Assembly: GCA_002682825.1 (NCBI GenBank) | Contig: NOKP01000002.1 | Span: 1,431,132 to 1,495,131, forward strand | Direction: 5' to 3' | DNA from: Neonectria sp. B-13 | Lineage: Eukaryota; Ascomycota; Sordariomycetes; Hypocreales; Nectriaceae | Length of the DNA stretch: 64,000 nucleotides | In this document: in pieces, positions 1 through 11,070 of the stretch | Numbering within the stretch: the stretch's first letter is position 1 | Layout of the letters: every line of letters begins with the position of its first letter | The notes under the pieces: generated by a model | Told to the model about the DNA's origin: nothing | The model's input: only the letters and a program-made list of their open reading frames with translations | Databases searched by the model: none | Translations under genes and position numbers: made by a program

Positions 1-30
1 AAGAAGTGTCGGGGGTGTTGTATGCCGACT

Positions 31-133
31 GGCCGAGCATGGCAACCAAGTCCGAGAAGGTTGTAGACCTGCTGTAATTGGCCGAGCATGGCAACCAAGT
101 CCGAGAAGGTTGTAGACCTACTGTAATTGGCCG
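31..133. repeat. 49-bp tandem repeat, about 2.1 copies
   Basis: Two adjacent copies of a 49-bp unit (31-79 and 80-128), starting with GGCCGAGCATGG, differ only at one G/A position (71 versus 120). The first five bases of a third copy follow at 129-133. The near identity points to a recent local duplication. The rest of 1-460 is AT-rich intergenic DNA, presumably upstream sequence of the gene starting at 461. I see no coding content there. Confidence 0.9.
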
Positions 134-460
134 TTGGAGAAGACCCTCGTTTTCACTATCACCACCCACGTGATCACTATCTAAGGAATTGTGACAAAAC
201 ACAAATGATTCCAAACACCTGCAGCGTGTCCGCCGGATCTAGCGAAGCAACGCCATCTGCTTCATTGCCGAATGACTAATCCCTATTCAACCACCCAGTC
301 AATTTGTAAGCTCGGATTCAATTAACTTCCACTAGCAAGGGGCATGTCCCAATGATTCCACATAGGCATGACTTTGAGTAGGATATAAGCTTAAGATTAG
401 TGAGGAACAAACAAACATTGCAATAACAGATTCAGTTGCCACCACTTCCATTATACTACA

Positions 461-996
461 ATGCCTCAATTCATTCCCAGCACTTTGGCTCCTGCCAATG
501 GCATCAAATATTTCAACTGGCCTGGCGCAGGTGTTGCCATCTCCGAAAGCCTCGGCATGACCCACGCCGCTGTGATTCCTCCCGGGGCATCCATTATCCA
601 CGTTGGCGGCCAAGCAGGCATCACTCCCGAGGGAACTGTGCCGAGCAAGCTCGAGGATGAGCTCACCGAGGCCTTTAGGCACATCGAGCTCTCCCTGCGC
701 GAGTCTGGGCTGACCGGATCACGCCATGATGTCTGGGGTTGCGTCTTCAGGGTATGTATGGCCTTCGTCTTCAACACGCTCCAAGGTGGCTAATCGCGAC
801 CCATTGCCAGATCAACTCCTACCATGCGAATACGGATGAGACCTTTGCACCCACCTTTCTCAAGGTCTTCAAGGCCCATGTGGGGGAGAATCGGCCCATC
901 TTTACGGGCGTTGATGTTGCGAAGCTACTCCGACCAGACTTGCATTTCGAGATGGAAGTCCAGGCTTTCCTTCCCAAGCAAACTCAAGCGGTCTGA
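461..996 (+). CDS. RidA/YjgF/UK114-family protein
   Basis: Two exons, 461-751 and 811-996, flank a 59-nt intron (752-810, GTATGT...CCAG). The spliced frame gives 157 residues. The protein resembles the YjgF/YER057c/UK114 (RidA) family: a small trimeric fold containing a conserved V-[GH]-G-Q segment (here HVGGQAGI, about residues 47-54) and a C-terminal PxxxEMEVQAF-like strand (LHFEMEVQAF). RidA proteins hydrolyse reactive enamine/imine intermediates from PLP enzymes. Many fungal paralogues beside metabolic clusters have unknown substrates. At this length it is slightly longer than canonical RidA (about 130 residues) and has diverged, so deaminase activity is not assured. I cannot verify the trimer active-site arginine without alignment. 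It stands alone, with a sugar-transporter relic downstream on the other strand. Confidence 0.8.
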
Positions 997-2175
997 TGAG
1001 CTTTTGGTTCACATTTTTTCGGATAGTCTACTGTGAAGAGATAAATTGGGGCGGAAACAGACGGTTGCCAGAGTCTTGGTTCCGTAAAGCGGTAACAATG
1101 TTTCATGGAGCTATTCACATGTATCCCACATATTGGAGCTTGAAATAAAATCTGGTGTCATCCATCATGAGGCCAAAACATGGAGTTAACTTCCTAATGG
1201 CCCTCAATAAATAAGGGAGGAGAAAAAGGGAAAGGACGCTTTCACTCATTGGTTTCTCCGGACATTGGGCATCGTCAGTCTAAGGCAGTAGTTGCGTTGA
1301 CTTGCTATGTGTCGGATCTATGCACAATATTATCACTATTCTTCCACAGTGTTTTTCAGCCCGAGTCTATCAAAGGATAACAAAGCTCTATACTAACTTT
1401 TGTCAAAAGAATTAAGCTGTGTGGCTGGAAGGATGGGATTCATGCAAGCCAAGGAAGAGGGATGGCGTGTATGTTACACAAAGCTCAGCGAGTACGTTGT
1501 ATACAGGGATGCTGCCCTGCCAAGAGCCTTAGCCTAGCTGGCATTGGATGATCTCTGGGCGTTCATCCACTTAGACTGTCATCTCATATGTTAACATACT
1601 TTGTAGTCGTGACTGAAAATCACATGTCGGGAGGCGAGTGGCCCAGGGCAAAGATTTACGGATTAGTTTTGTGAATATAGGACAGGCTGATTCGCCTGCT
1701 AACTGGCATCTTCACTTGATAGATCTAGTATACGCTAGTAAAGACGAGGTGAAATCACTAAGGTAGAAGGTGCGATAATCACATCCTGGCACGGAATTGG
1801 ATTCGCAAGCAAGCTCAGAAGCAGCTCAAATGACGAGTAAGCATGGGCGGCTTACAATTCAAATAAGGGTTCGCCAATATCACCTCGCTGTGATCTACAC
1901 CGGGCTGGGTCGAGCAAGGGGCAAGGAGCAACGTGTAGCCGTCGTTATTTACAACTAATGGACGAGAGGCAGAGAACTAGTGATTCCTCTATCTAATGAT
2001 TATACTAGAACCAGTAGTATTGCAATTTGTTAATTGCAGCAGGTTCATGGCAGCTGATAATTCTTTCATCAGCTGTGTCGAACGCTTCCTGACGGGCACT
2101 CCTGATCCCATTGGTTGTGCTGAACCCGCAAGGCCAGGGTGGTTGAGACCTTGATTATGCCAGTTGTTCTTTAGA
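997..2175. other. Intergenic, AT-rich, no gene seen
   Basis: About 1.2 kb of AT-rich sequence between the RidA-like gene and the 3' end of the transporter pseudogene. All six frames are broken by frequent stops. The first couple of hundred bases presumably hold the 3' UTR of the RidA-like gene. I recognise no repeat, RNA gene or transposon remnant. Confidence 0.6.
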
Positions 2176-3634
2176 TTAAACTTCAGGCTTCGTCTTATCG
2201 CGATCGGAATGCTCGATGTTCTGCCACTCGGTCACTGCATCCTTGGTGCCGTAATCGCCAATCTTCTGATCTGATGCGGGGGGCTACAGCGTCGTCGAAT
2301 AGCTCTGCAATTTCTTCCAATGACTTGCCACACTGTGCTTGATATTAGATGCAATCACTGTATCGTTATGTGCAAAAGTGACCCGTACGGTTTCCGGTAG
2401 AAAAAAGAAATACACAACCGCAGCAGTGAGGTTAGTAGCGATGAACGGCGAATAGTATCTGCAGTGGATGTTAGCCAGTGACAATTGAGGGTTGTGATAC
2501 TTCGGGTATTTACCGCCAGCTGACATTTGCCAAGGCAATGGGGGTGATCTGGGAGAGAACGATACCCACTGTGGCCTTGCAAAAGACGGCAAATGCCAAG
2601 CCTTTAGACCTCAGGCAAGCTCGGATGGAACAACCCAGATTATGGCGTTGAAGAAAATGGCGTAAGAAGCGGAGTAAAGAAAGATCATGGCAATGGCTCC
2701 TCGAGCTCCTGCAGGGTTTCCAGCCTCAGCACTGCCAAAATGTGCACCCAGGGCCATGCAGATGGAGATCATGACGCTGAGAACGATTGAGCAAGTCCAC
2801 AACGTCCTGGCACGTGGCCATCGGTCCGCAACGACAACGAGGTAGAATATTTGCCCAATGATGCCCATCATGCCATAGATACCACTGACGAGGGCGGACG
2901 TCTTGCCGGTGAACCCTACTGTTGCGTAGAAGATGCCCTAGAAGTTTTAGATAACAGAGGAGCCACTATGCTGACCCGTGGTGACGATAAGGACGCCGTG
3001 ATGGCTCGTCGCAGATATCGCTTCGAGAACATTTGTTGGAGGGCGTACGACCATGATGCAGACCCTTCACTGCTTTCGAGGGTGAGCTGGTTTCGGATTT
3101 GGGCCAGCTCCTGGCTAGCTAGATCATCTTGTCCGTGCAATCTGACCAGAACTATTGGCTTTGGTGAGTCCAAGTCGTCTAGTACACAACACCGCTCCAA
3201 GGGTGGTTGAGGAAAACTCACCATTCTTTCCTTCCTCGATTCTGTCCGGCTGGACCACTATGCGAGGGTTAGTTTCCGGTCAAGGAGGCTTTTCTTGTTA
3301 ACTTACGCCATCGAGGGGTGAAGGGAATGAAGATTCAACCAGCCATCATCAAGACTGGAACAGGAAGCTGCATGGCCAAAGGAACTCGCCATTGGGCATC
3401 CGAGACTGCATATGACCCGGCGTATCCGACCCATTTGGCGGCACCAAGGCCGATGGCGATCATCAGGCCGTGTAAGCCGACCAGGAACCCACGATTATCA
3501 GCCTGCGCAGTCTCGGCTAGGTAGATGGGGACAAGCGAGAGAAGGCTGCCGCAAGCGAGGCCAGCAATGAAACGACCGAGGATCATCATGGCGACGTGTA
3601 CAGAGGCGGTTTTGCATTTACAGGCTGGCATCAC
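2176..3634 (-). pseudogene. Degraded MFS sugar transporter
   Basis: Blocks of a fungal sugar/H+ symporter (MFS, Sugar_tr) can be followed on the minus strand from the helix with RFIAGLACG (about 3580) to a C-terminal TAA at 2176-2178. Recognisable pieces are WLVQPDRIEEGK, VGFTGKT, WVVPSEL, LRSKGLAFAVFCKA, the helix before FFLPET, and SLEEIAELFDD. Normal introns are still visible, for example GTAAATAC...TGCAG near 2510-2460. Several lesions make it non-functional. The N-terminal third is missing. The frame shifts near 3000. In-frame TAG (2938-2940) and TAA (2947-2949) interrupt the helix before GIFYATVG. About 10 nt are missing at 2611, between PSEL and LRSK. One base is out of register in a run of six Gs at 2278-2283. 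Sequencing error could explain one lesion but not all of them. Confidence 0.88.
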
Positions 3635-3870
3635 TCAATGGCGTTCTCTCTATTACATCATTCCTAGCCTTTATGTTATCACTATTACTATTTCTTCGAG
3701 AATGGCACGGTCTCGCAGCGAATCTTGCAACGCCCAAGGTTACAAGAGTACGCATCATTCATGTTAGTTTCAATAATCAATTACTTCTCGTGCTCTAGCA
3801 ATTCCAATACTAAGTAACTTTTAGACTACTTATGACGTTTCGTTTTGCTGATTCGTCCAAATAGCAATGC

Positions 3871-4644
3871 TCATATCTTGGGCCAGAAAGCCTCTTCTGC
3901 GATAAGAACCTCTCGCCACTTGACTTCCGCTCGTTTGATCAACTGTTGTTTGGAAGCCTCGCCCCCTCGTCCAACCTGCTCAGCGACTGCTTCATCAATG
4001 ATGGCCCCCAACCCATCTACAAACTCAACAAACTCTTTACTAGTCCAGTTGTCAATAAACTCATTTCTCAGAGCCCCACCATCTGCGTCCTCCTTTGCAT
4101 CTTCCTGTGCGGTGAGCTGGGCTTTTGCCCAGGACCAAGCATCCAAGTAACACTTTTCCGTCCCCCAGAACACCACTGCAGCTTCTAACCATGGGAGATT
4201 GCCGTCGTTTGCGGGAGCCAGCGAGTCGAAGAGAGCTTCCCATCGCCGTAGGCCTTCGAGTTTCGCATTATGAGGCACACGGCCGTCATCTTGTGTCTCA
4301 AGATTGATCTGAATATCATATTGAGCAGCCGTCTCAAGAAAGAACTTCTCCTCGCGCCGGACATTAACTAAGGCACCGACGAGCCAGTCGAGGAGTTTGG
4401 TGCTTGCGCCTGGATCTTCCTTCGGCTGAGGAGTCGTGGCTGGGAATTGAAGGAAGCTGATCAAGCGACCAACGCCATGGATATAGCTATGGATGTATAG
4501 TCGGTCGTTTCCAAGCCATTTGCCCAAGATTTCCTTTGATATCTGGCCATTTGCAGCGAGCCGAAGGAAGTCGGATTGGGTCGCCCGCTGATAGCCATCG
4601 TCGTTCGAGGTAAGTAGGCTGCGGGTGAGGGAGAAAGGCGGCAT
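3871..4644 (-). CDS. TENA/THI-4-like (heme-oxygenase-fold) protein
   Basis: Single-exon gene of 257 residues. The open frame extends to 4788, but I chose the ATG at 4642-4644 (MPPFSLTRSL). It has an A at -3, and the upstream extension is low-quality sequence. The protein resembles the all-helical TENA/THI-4/PQQC family: KWLGNDRLYIHSYIHG (about residues 39-54) matches the family pattern of an acidic/aromatic cavity helix, and FWGTEKCYLDAWSWA (about 165-180) matches the conserved late helix. TENA proteins hydrolyse thiamine breakdown products (aminopyrimidine salvage). Fungal stand-alone relatives of this length are mostly uncharacterised. The catalytic Cys of thiaminase II is not evident, so a salvage role is not assured. 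It is flanked by the transporter pseudogene and the Zn2Cys6 gene. Confidence 0.75.
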   Translation of the reverse strand: MPPFSLTRSLLTSNDDGYQRATQSDFLRLAANGQISKEILGKWLGNDRLYIHSYIHGVGRLISFLQFPATTPQPKEDPGASTKLLDWLVGALVNVRREEKFFLETAAQYDIQINLETQDDGRVPHNAKLEGLRRWEALFDSLAPANDGNLPWLEAAVVFWGTEKCYLDAWSWAKAQLTAQEDAKEDADGGALRNEFIDNWTSKEFVEFVDGLGAIIDEAVAEQVGRGGEASKQQLIKRAEVKWREVLIAEEAFWPKI

Positions 4645-5231
4645 TGTGATTACTTTTGGAATACGACGGTTATGATGGAACGTGTTTGAGTGATATCTTT
4701 CGAATCTCATGATGTCATTTACCGAGTGAAATTCAAATCGGCGCAACGTTATTCCATGCTGATGAGATACACCTGGCATGCTTGGCACTTGGCAGCGTTC
4801 GGTGGGGTAGCGTAAATAGGGATTGTTATTTTTGTTTGTTCGTGAGACCAGGTTCAGAAAGCAGCTGGTTTAGAACCAAGTTCGAAGACGCCGAGCCAAA
4901 ATCTTCAACCTAGCTCCGGAGGATATCAGAGTAAATAAAATAGAATTTTTTATTTTTTAGTCTCCAGGCGGAAAACAAAATGGTCTAAAGCTATGTTCCA
5001 GACTTTCAGTGGATTGGTTACATCGACACGACTCGGACACTGGCACGATTGATCGCGCTCGAAGTTCAAAGTCAGGATGTTCGTCCACGACCTACGCAAT
5101 CGGGGGGGAAGAGACTTCATGGATAGCATAGTTATATAATAACCAAATAAGGCGTGTATTATTTGACGGAACTAAAATGAGTTGAGATTTTCAACCTCGG
5201 AAATGTATGTATGATCTTCCTATGAGCAACA
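4645..5231. other. Intergenic: promoter of the TENA-like gene and 3' side of the Zn2Cys6 gene
   Basis: About 590 bp of AT-rich DNA between two minus-strand genes. It includes poly-A/T stretches near 4935-4965 and 5135-5165 that may be the 3' processing region of the regulator gene upstream on the same strand. No ORF is supported. Confidence 0.5.
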
Positions 5232-7630
5232 CTATTCCAGATCCCAGCCTATCGAAGGCCAGTTGAACTGGCTGGCACCAAAATCGAACAGACCCTGCCC
5301 AGGTACATTTGGGTAGCCCATCGGGTCTAGTCCTGCCAGATTATCTTGGATCCCAACGCCAAACATGAGATTGTCGTCATTCAGGCCCATCGGCGTGGGC
5401 ATAGGAAAATCTCCGGTGTCCGTGTTTGCGATTCCACTACTTTCCTCTGTACTGCAGTCTTTTTCCATCTCGGCAATCAGTACCATCCTCTGTCTGACGC
5501 CTAAGACGATCTTTGGCGGAGTCAATGGCTCCTCCGACTCCACTGCTGCCTCGAGAACTTCCCAGGCCAGTAAAACAGTTCTTGCAAACATTTTGAAGAG
5601 GGGGCTCTTGAACGGACCTGGAAGAGGGAACCGGACTTCGTGGTTGTTGCTCATGACTTCCCAAGCGCGTTCTGCTTGTCTGCTGAGAGGCCGCCGTCTC
5701 AGATCTTGGACGATGTGGATGTACGCTGGGAACGGGAAGTGGCATTGCAGAAGCCAGCGGTAACCCTTGGTGAGTGGGGAGGTCATCAACATGGTATCGC
5801 ATTCGAGCATTCTGAACGCAAGAGACATGGCAGCGTCGCGATTATCATCCGTCTGATGAGCGTTGGGACCAGGAAATTTCGAATAGTGCTCCAAAAGTTG
5901 GTTTTTGGCGAGGTATCCTCGTGCCGTCCAGATCGCCATAAAGTGAATGGGGTTCTCTGTGTCGCAGAACTTGAGATATTCCTGCTCGATCCTCTTTCCC
6001 AGGCTGACAAGACCACCACTACCAGGGAGTCTCGCAATGGGCTTCAGGGCCGGATTCGTAAAATCGAGGTGGGACGATGTTTGACGGACGTAGTCTGCCA
6101 GCTCGCCGCGCACAACGACAAAGATAGCTTCAGTAGCTTTTGCCGTAACTACCGACTGTTCGCCCATCTCCGGGCGTAAGTCAGAGTCGCTTACGTTGAG
6201 AGGAACCCTGCAATCCCAGGTAGGAGCTAGCGAAGAGTCCTTCAAGTCGGCCATTTCGCCCCTGCGGGTGTCGTAGAGCATAAGAGACCACCAGAGCCTC
6301 CGGCGCATCTCGGCCTCGAAGGTGGAGTGCCTAGCTAACGCCGACTCATTGTGGATGCCCATACACTGCGCAATACGAATTGCGACTCCGAATATGCAGC
6401 ATACGGACCGAGGATTCACGGTAGAGTGGACCGAGAGCTAAATATCCATCAGAAGATGTGAGGTGAACCATCTTGAAGACTTACCAAGTAGAAGTAAAGT
6501 GCGGTCAAGCAGTCGCGGTCCGCAGACTGTAAGAATCCAGCGTTCATCAGGGCCTGCTGACAGCCAAACTGATACTTTACCAAGAGGTTCTCCTTTGACA
6601 AACCGAACATGCTCTGGCATTCAACGGCCCCGAGGCTGACAATGGACATGCAATATATACTAAACATGAGTGCCTCTAAGGCATTCCCGATGTTCTTTAC
6701 GTTACTGGCGGCCTGAATGATGCGGACCTGGAGGCTGGGAGTATGTGTGGCCTTGAGAAGTGGGTTGACGTTGTCAAGATAGATTTGCCAGAGCCTGAAG
6801 ATGTCGACAATCTCTGGGTGAAAAGTCGAGATGTCTACGGTCGTTGAACGAGACCCAAATAAAATGTGGTTGTCATCAGGTAGTTGTTCCCACGCCTCCT
6901 TAACTGTGGTTTCGAGCAGGCCTGAAAGAGGGATGTTGCTTCCATTGACAGGTACATGAGACTAACAAGGCATTAGTAAGGAGTCTCAGTCTTCGTAGTT
7001 GTCTTACCTCTTGGGTCATGGCTTGCCAGAGACTTCTAGGTTGAGTTAGTCGTGTTAATATAGGCGGAAAGCTTTTTGAGTGCCCTAAAGGAAGGAGATT
7101 GCGAGTCGAAATGGTTGTAAGAGAGAAAACAGGAAAAGGACAACGTACTTGGCCTCATATGCGTTTTCAGACTTCAGGGGTGCGGAGGGTGATCCATCCA
7201 CAGCCCCGACTTGCGGCTGCTCATCATCCGACTCGTAACAATCTCCAGGAGACTCCTTCTCTGCAAGACTCAAATTACTATGAAGAGGGTCGAACTTGAC
7301 GTTGTTCCGGCGGAGCAGATCCTCGTACTTGTGAAGCCGATCCAGGAGCTCTCGCTCTGGGAAGCGCCGTCTTCGTGGGCGCGTCTTTGTTGCCGGCACA
7401 CATTGCGTGTTGCTCTTGATGCAATTTGCGCAGGGAAACCTGCGGTCGCATTTGATCTTACGTTGCTGACAGAGCACACATGCAAGGATTCGCTGTGGCC
7501 TAGAGGGCTGAGGCTGGGAGGGCGGAAGATGCGAGGCCTGAGGCGCACCTTGCTCCGGCGGGGCTGGCACAGCTGACATTGTACGCCCGGACAAGGGAGA
7601 AGAGAGAACGTGCGGACGGGCTTCTGGCAC
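5232..7630 (-). CDS. Zn2Cys6 (GAL4-type) transcription factor
   Basis: Four exons on the minus strand: 7630-7149, 7035-7008, 6961-6485 and 6437-5232. The introns are 113, 46 and 47 nt, all GT...AG with matching phases. The spliced product has 730 residues. Residues about 50-79 form the binuclear zinc cluster (CVLCQQRKIKCDRR, then CANCIKSNTQC), preceded by a Pro/Gln-rich N-terminus and followed by a basic linker and a short heptad region (ELLDRLHKYEDLLRR), as in GAL4-type dimerisers. The middle and C-terminal parts match the fungal-specific transcription factor domain (cd12148/Fungal_trans), including RIAQCMGIHNE and the MRRRLWWSLMLYDTRRGEM motif. It is probably a nuclear pathway regulator. 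The nearest candidate targets are the flavin monooxygenase at 9147 and the MFS gene at 12750. That link is inferred from proximity only. Confidence 0.92.
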
Positions 7631-9146
7631 TGAAGCCGTCGGGATGTGGCCGTGGAAGCGTTGGTCTTTGTTCGGTGAGGTCGTTGTTATTTGTTAGGGT
7701 GAAGCTGTCTGACGTCTGTCGAGCCTCGTTGGATGTTGATTCATGTAAAGCCAGCGCCGTTTCCACTTTTCTGCCGAACTTCTGCCCTAGCTTCAAAATA
7801 GTCTACATGTTGGCGGTGACTTCTGCCTAATTCACAACAGTGAGCTTCCTACGAATTTTTAAAATTCCCACATCAACCAGTCTAATTAAATTTATTCGGC
7901 AGAAAAGCCAAGCTCGGGATCTAGGATTAGGGACCCCCTTGCACATTTACAGCGTCTTATAGGCACAGCGATTACCACGAACTCTTTTCGCGATGAGCTT
8001 AGGAGAGCACTTAGACTCATTCACTGTGCAGTGGCTTGTCAACTTCGGCGGTTCAAGAACGAAAATGTTTATCCGGTGAGAATGACCACAGTCAACTCGA
8101 AGGTTTCTCCTCCAACATAAGTAAAGAATGCAGAGAGCCGGGACTGTAGTCGTGTAACTTGAAAGAGTTGTGACCTAATAGGCAAAATATGTGTTTACTT
8201 TGAAGGACAGGGGAGGGCAACAGTAGTGGTACCTGTACTTGGGGATAGTTAGTATTAGAAAGTGTTTAAGAACGGTCAATATAAATTTTCTGTGGCCCTC
8301 TCTTTCAAATCCTCAACTGCCAACTATTAACGTTTGATGACCTGCCATAGCTAGAATGTCCGTGAGGATCACTGGCCAGAGAAGTTGCTTCTCGGAAAAG
8401 GTCAACTGACCAGTGAGTGTATCACAAGTTGAAATGATTATGTGGAGAACTGCAGTTAGGAAAATTACAACCTTACAGTAAATAAATTGATTCTCAGGTT
8501 GTCTTGTGGACCCCGCGAGTTATCGATAAAAGGTCGAAAGCTTGATATATAAAGTAAATAGATTATCTGGTTTGGCATGGCCACTGCCAAAGTTACAAAG
8601 CCCGGATCGCTAGGTTCCATCTTGGTACGGCGTGTTGTTGAAACCGATGGTTACTAAAAGCTGCAACAACAATTCTTAGCGATGTAGGTCTAGTTGTCTT
8701 TTATGATAAAGAGTGTAAAGGGAAAGCGTGAAGCATTCTCGGTCGCATACTTATTTCCAGTACGGAAGCCCTACATCATAAGGCACTGAAGAGTTTCCAA
8801 CCATTAAAAGAACAAAAGCTGGCTTGATAATTAATGCAAGATAGCCTATCATCCATCGGATGGTGGGATGAATTCCACATCACATCTGCCACAGGTAGGA
8901 TGAAGGGAGAAATGGCTGCTGCTCTGCCTTATCGACATAAGCCTTACTCGTTCAGTCACTTAGGATGAAAATGACGAAATGATGGCTTGGTGATGCAAGC
9001 TTGTGCCTTAATTTCAAGTTAGTATACGACACTTTGTATCGAAAGACACGTGGGACTATCATCAAGCCAATAACATTCAAGTAAGAAGCTCATGGAGATA
9101 TCATACTCGCCTTCTAATAGGTTTTATTGGAGTTTATTTAGACGGC
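7631..9146. other. 1.5-kb AT-rich intergenic region
   Basis: This lies upstream of the Zn2Cys6 gene and downstream of the monooxygenase. The first 200 bp would be the regulator's promoter and leader. The rest (about 7850-9100) is AT-rich with stops in all frames. I see no RNA gene or transposon signature. Confidence 0.55.
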
Positions 9147-10703
9147 TTAGAATCCGAACCACTGCTTTACAGCAGCCTTCATCGCATCTATTTCAGGCTT
9201 CACACTATCTTCCACCACCCAGGCAACAATTCCATCAGGTCGCACTAAAAGGGCACGGAGACCGCACTGATCCTTGGCACTCAGGCCAACGTGGTCAACT
9301 CTGGCCTTGTACTTCTCAAGATCGATTAGTTCCTTGAGAGCTGCATCGTCCTCAAAGTCAATAAGCACCCCTCGCCCTCCCTCCATCTTGGAGGCCAGCC
9401 TCGATCCGTCATGGAGCTCGAAATCAGGCACGCTGCATCCGACTACCGGATGTGCATGCGCCTCGCCGTCTCCGAAGCTGTATCGTTGCGACAAGCCCCA
9501 GATGCGGTCGATGAACAGGTTGGTGCCGTCAGTGGTGTCAATCAGATCGCGAATGAGCGACTGAACCGAGGCACCGTATAAGTCGGGCTGCATTGTCGCG
9601 ACCTGCGCGCGCGTCCATTCGAGCACCCAGGCACCGATGGGATGACGCTCGACCTCATATGTGTCAAGCAAAGCGAGGTCTGCTGGGCTTCCCTCGGACT
9701 CAGACTCTTGTCTGATTGTGGCGGCCAACTTCCAGCCTAGATTCATGGCGTCGCCCAGTCCGACATTCAGCCCCTGAGCCCCGAGCGGCCCGTGTATGTG
9801 CGCAGCATCACCGGAGAGGAGAACACGGCCCTTGCGGTAAGTTGTCGCTTGCTTGGCTCGGTCGGTGAAGGTGGAAGCGAGATGGATTTTCGTGATATTC
9901 ACGCCTGTGACGCCACTTACACGTTCGAGGACGTCCTGCAGGTGCTCCAGCGTGATCTCCTGCGTGCGGTTAAATGCGGCGCTGTCAAAGTCCACCAAGT
10001 ACAGAGAGTTGGGCGCTACAATGTACAATCCAGTGTTTGTGAGGTGGAAACCCATCTTCAATTTCTCGGGGTGGTCCAATTCGCACTCAACAGTGTATCC
10101 CATGAACTTGGCCTCCGTTCCAACGAAGTCGAAGCCCGCTTCCTTGCGAACCACGCTTCTTCCGCCGTCGCATCCGACGAGCCACTTGCCGCGGTAAAAT
10201 TGGCCTTCACCTGCTTCCACCGTGACGCCGTCGTCGTCCTGTGCAGCGATTTTCGTAATGCCGTTACCCCGGAGGATCGTGACACCCAAGCTCTCGGCAC
10301 GTTCGGTCAGCGCCGTCTCTATACATTCGACGCTTGTAGGGCAGGGAAGCAGGGCTGGTCCGGGAAGGCGGTATTTCCAACGGGTTAAGTCGACTTTGTT
10401 GAGGTTGAGCATGATGCCGGCGAAGGCCCCGCCGAATTGGAACCCGGGCGTCTTCGTAAGGGAGGAATATCGCTCGCCCAGGTCGAGGAACTTGCTCAGG
10501 AGTCCTCGGCGGTAGAGTGCCTCGACCGACAGTGTATTGAGGCCTCGACGGCCTAGTGGGAGGCTCTTCCAGCGAGACTCGGGAACGAGGTCGCGCTCAA
10601 GAACTAGGACAGAGACACGCGCCAGAGCCAGCTCGCAGGCCAGGAAGAGTCCGACAGGCCCTCCGCCCGCAATGACTACATCATAGAGCTTGTTCATGGT
10701 CAT
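9147..10703 (-). CDS. FAD-dependent aromatic monooxygenase (class A)
   Basis: Intronless gene of 518 residues. The N-terminus has the Rossmann FAD-binding motif (VVIAGGGPVGLFLACELA, about residues 9-26) ending with the ribose-binding acidic residue in VLVLERD. A second FAD/NAD(P)H motif sits at LVGCDGGRSVVRKEAG (about 176-191). The third FAD motif is GDAAHIHGPLGAQGLNVGLGD (about 296-316), as in phenol hydroxylase/RdmE/PheA-TfdB-type flavoproteins. The last about 100 residues look like the thioredoxin-like C-terminal domain of that group (CGLRALLVRPDGIVAW). It would hydroxylate an aromatic or polyketide substrate using NAD(P)H and O2. Two in-frame starts (M1 and M3) are equally plausible. The nearby Zn2Cys6 regulator and MFS exporter suggest detoxification or tailoring of a secondary metabolite. 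There is a TATATA at 10866-10871 and a repeat array further upstream. Confidence 0.93.
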   Translation of the reverse strand: MTMNKLYDVVIAGGGPVGLFLACELALARVSVLVLERDLVPESRWKSLPLGRRGLNTLSVEALYRRGLLSKFLDLGERYSSLTKTPGFQFGGAFAGIMLNLNKVDLTRWKYRLPGPALLPCPTSVECIETALTERAESLGVTILRGNGITKIAAQDDDGVTVEAGEGQFYRGKWLVGCDGGRSVVRKEAGFDFVGTEAKFMGYTVECELDHPEKLKMGFHLTNTGLYIVAPNSLYLVDFDSAAFNRTQEITLEHLQDVLERVSGVTGVNITKIHLASTFTDRAKQATTYRKGRVLLSGDAAHIHGPLGAQGLNVGLGDAMNLGWKLAATIRQESESEGSPADLALLDTYEVERHPIGAWVLEWTRAQVATMQPDLYGASVQSLIRDLIDTTDGTNLFIDRIWGLSQRYSFGDGEAHAHPVVGCSVPDFELHDGSRLASKMEGGRGVLIDFEDDAALKELIDLEKYKARVDHVGLSAKDQCGLRALLVRPDGIVAWVVEDSVKPEIDAMKAAVKQWFGF

Positions 10704-10908
10704 GTACTCTTATGACACGGCGCTTGTTATGTTTGAGGACTGGGCGAGACAAATTTCGAGCGTCGCCTTGGCTTTCGGAATAGCGCCGTATGTTGAACCA
10801 AGAATAATTCTGAACGGAGGAAGATGTTGAATATTTCACACTCCGTTGATGTGAGTACCTGACCCTATATAGGCCATGCCGGGCTTTCCAAGGAGCCGGG
10901 CAGACGGG

Positions 10909-11070
10909 CCGTGTGTTCGTCGGCCGCCAAGTTCGGGACTTGCTGCATCCCGAACACTTGCGGGTCCGGGCCCGAGCATGGCCAGGGACGCCACCCGTTA
11001 GTTCGGGGGTTTCTACTTCCCGAACACACGGAAGCTGACTGCTGCCCCCACGGCGAGTATGTTGTTCGGG
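10909..11070. promoter_or_regulatory. Array of inverted GTTCGGG/CCCGAAC half-sites upstream of the monooxygenase
   Basis: In a locally GC-rich block 200-370 bp upstream of the monooxygenase start there are two inverted repeats of identical geometry. GTTCGGG-N11-CCCGAAC occurs at 10931-10955 and again at 11001-11025, 70 bp apart. A further GTTCGGG lies at 11064-11070. An outer 11-bp perfect inverted pair (CCGTGTGTTCG at 10909-10919, CGAACACACGG at 11021-11031) overlaps them. Each repeat contains CGG-N13-CCG, the everted/inverted triplet arrangement bound by Zn2Cys6 dimers. Spacers differ in sequence while arms and spacing are kept, which favours a protein-binding function. The binding factor is unknown. 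The regulator at 5232-7630 is the obvious candidate. Confidence 0.6.

Noticed and set aside
4645..4788. N-terminal extension of the TENA-like protein to 4788
   Set aside because: The extension is His/Arg-rich and unrelated to the fold; the ATG at 4644 has a better context.
5640..6179. 179-codon plus-strand frame over the Zn2Cys6 gene
   Set aside because: Antisense shadow of the regulator's fourth exon.
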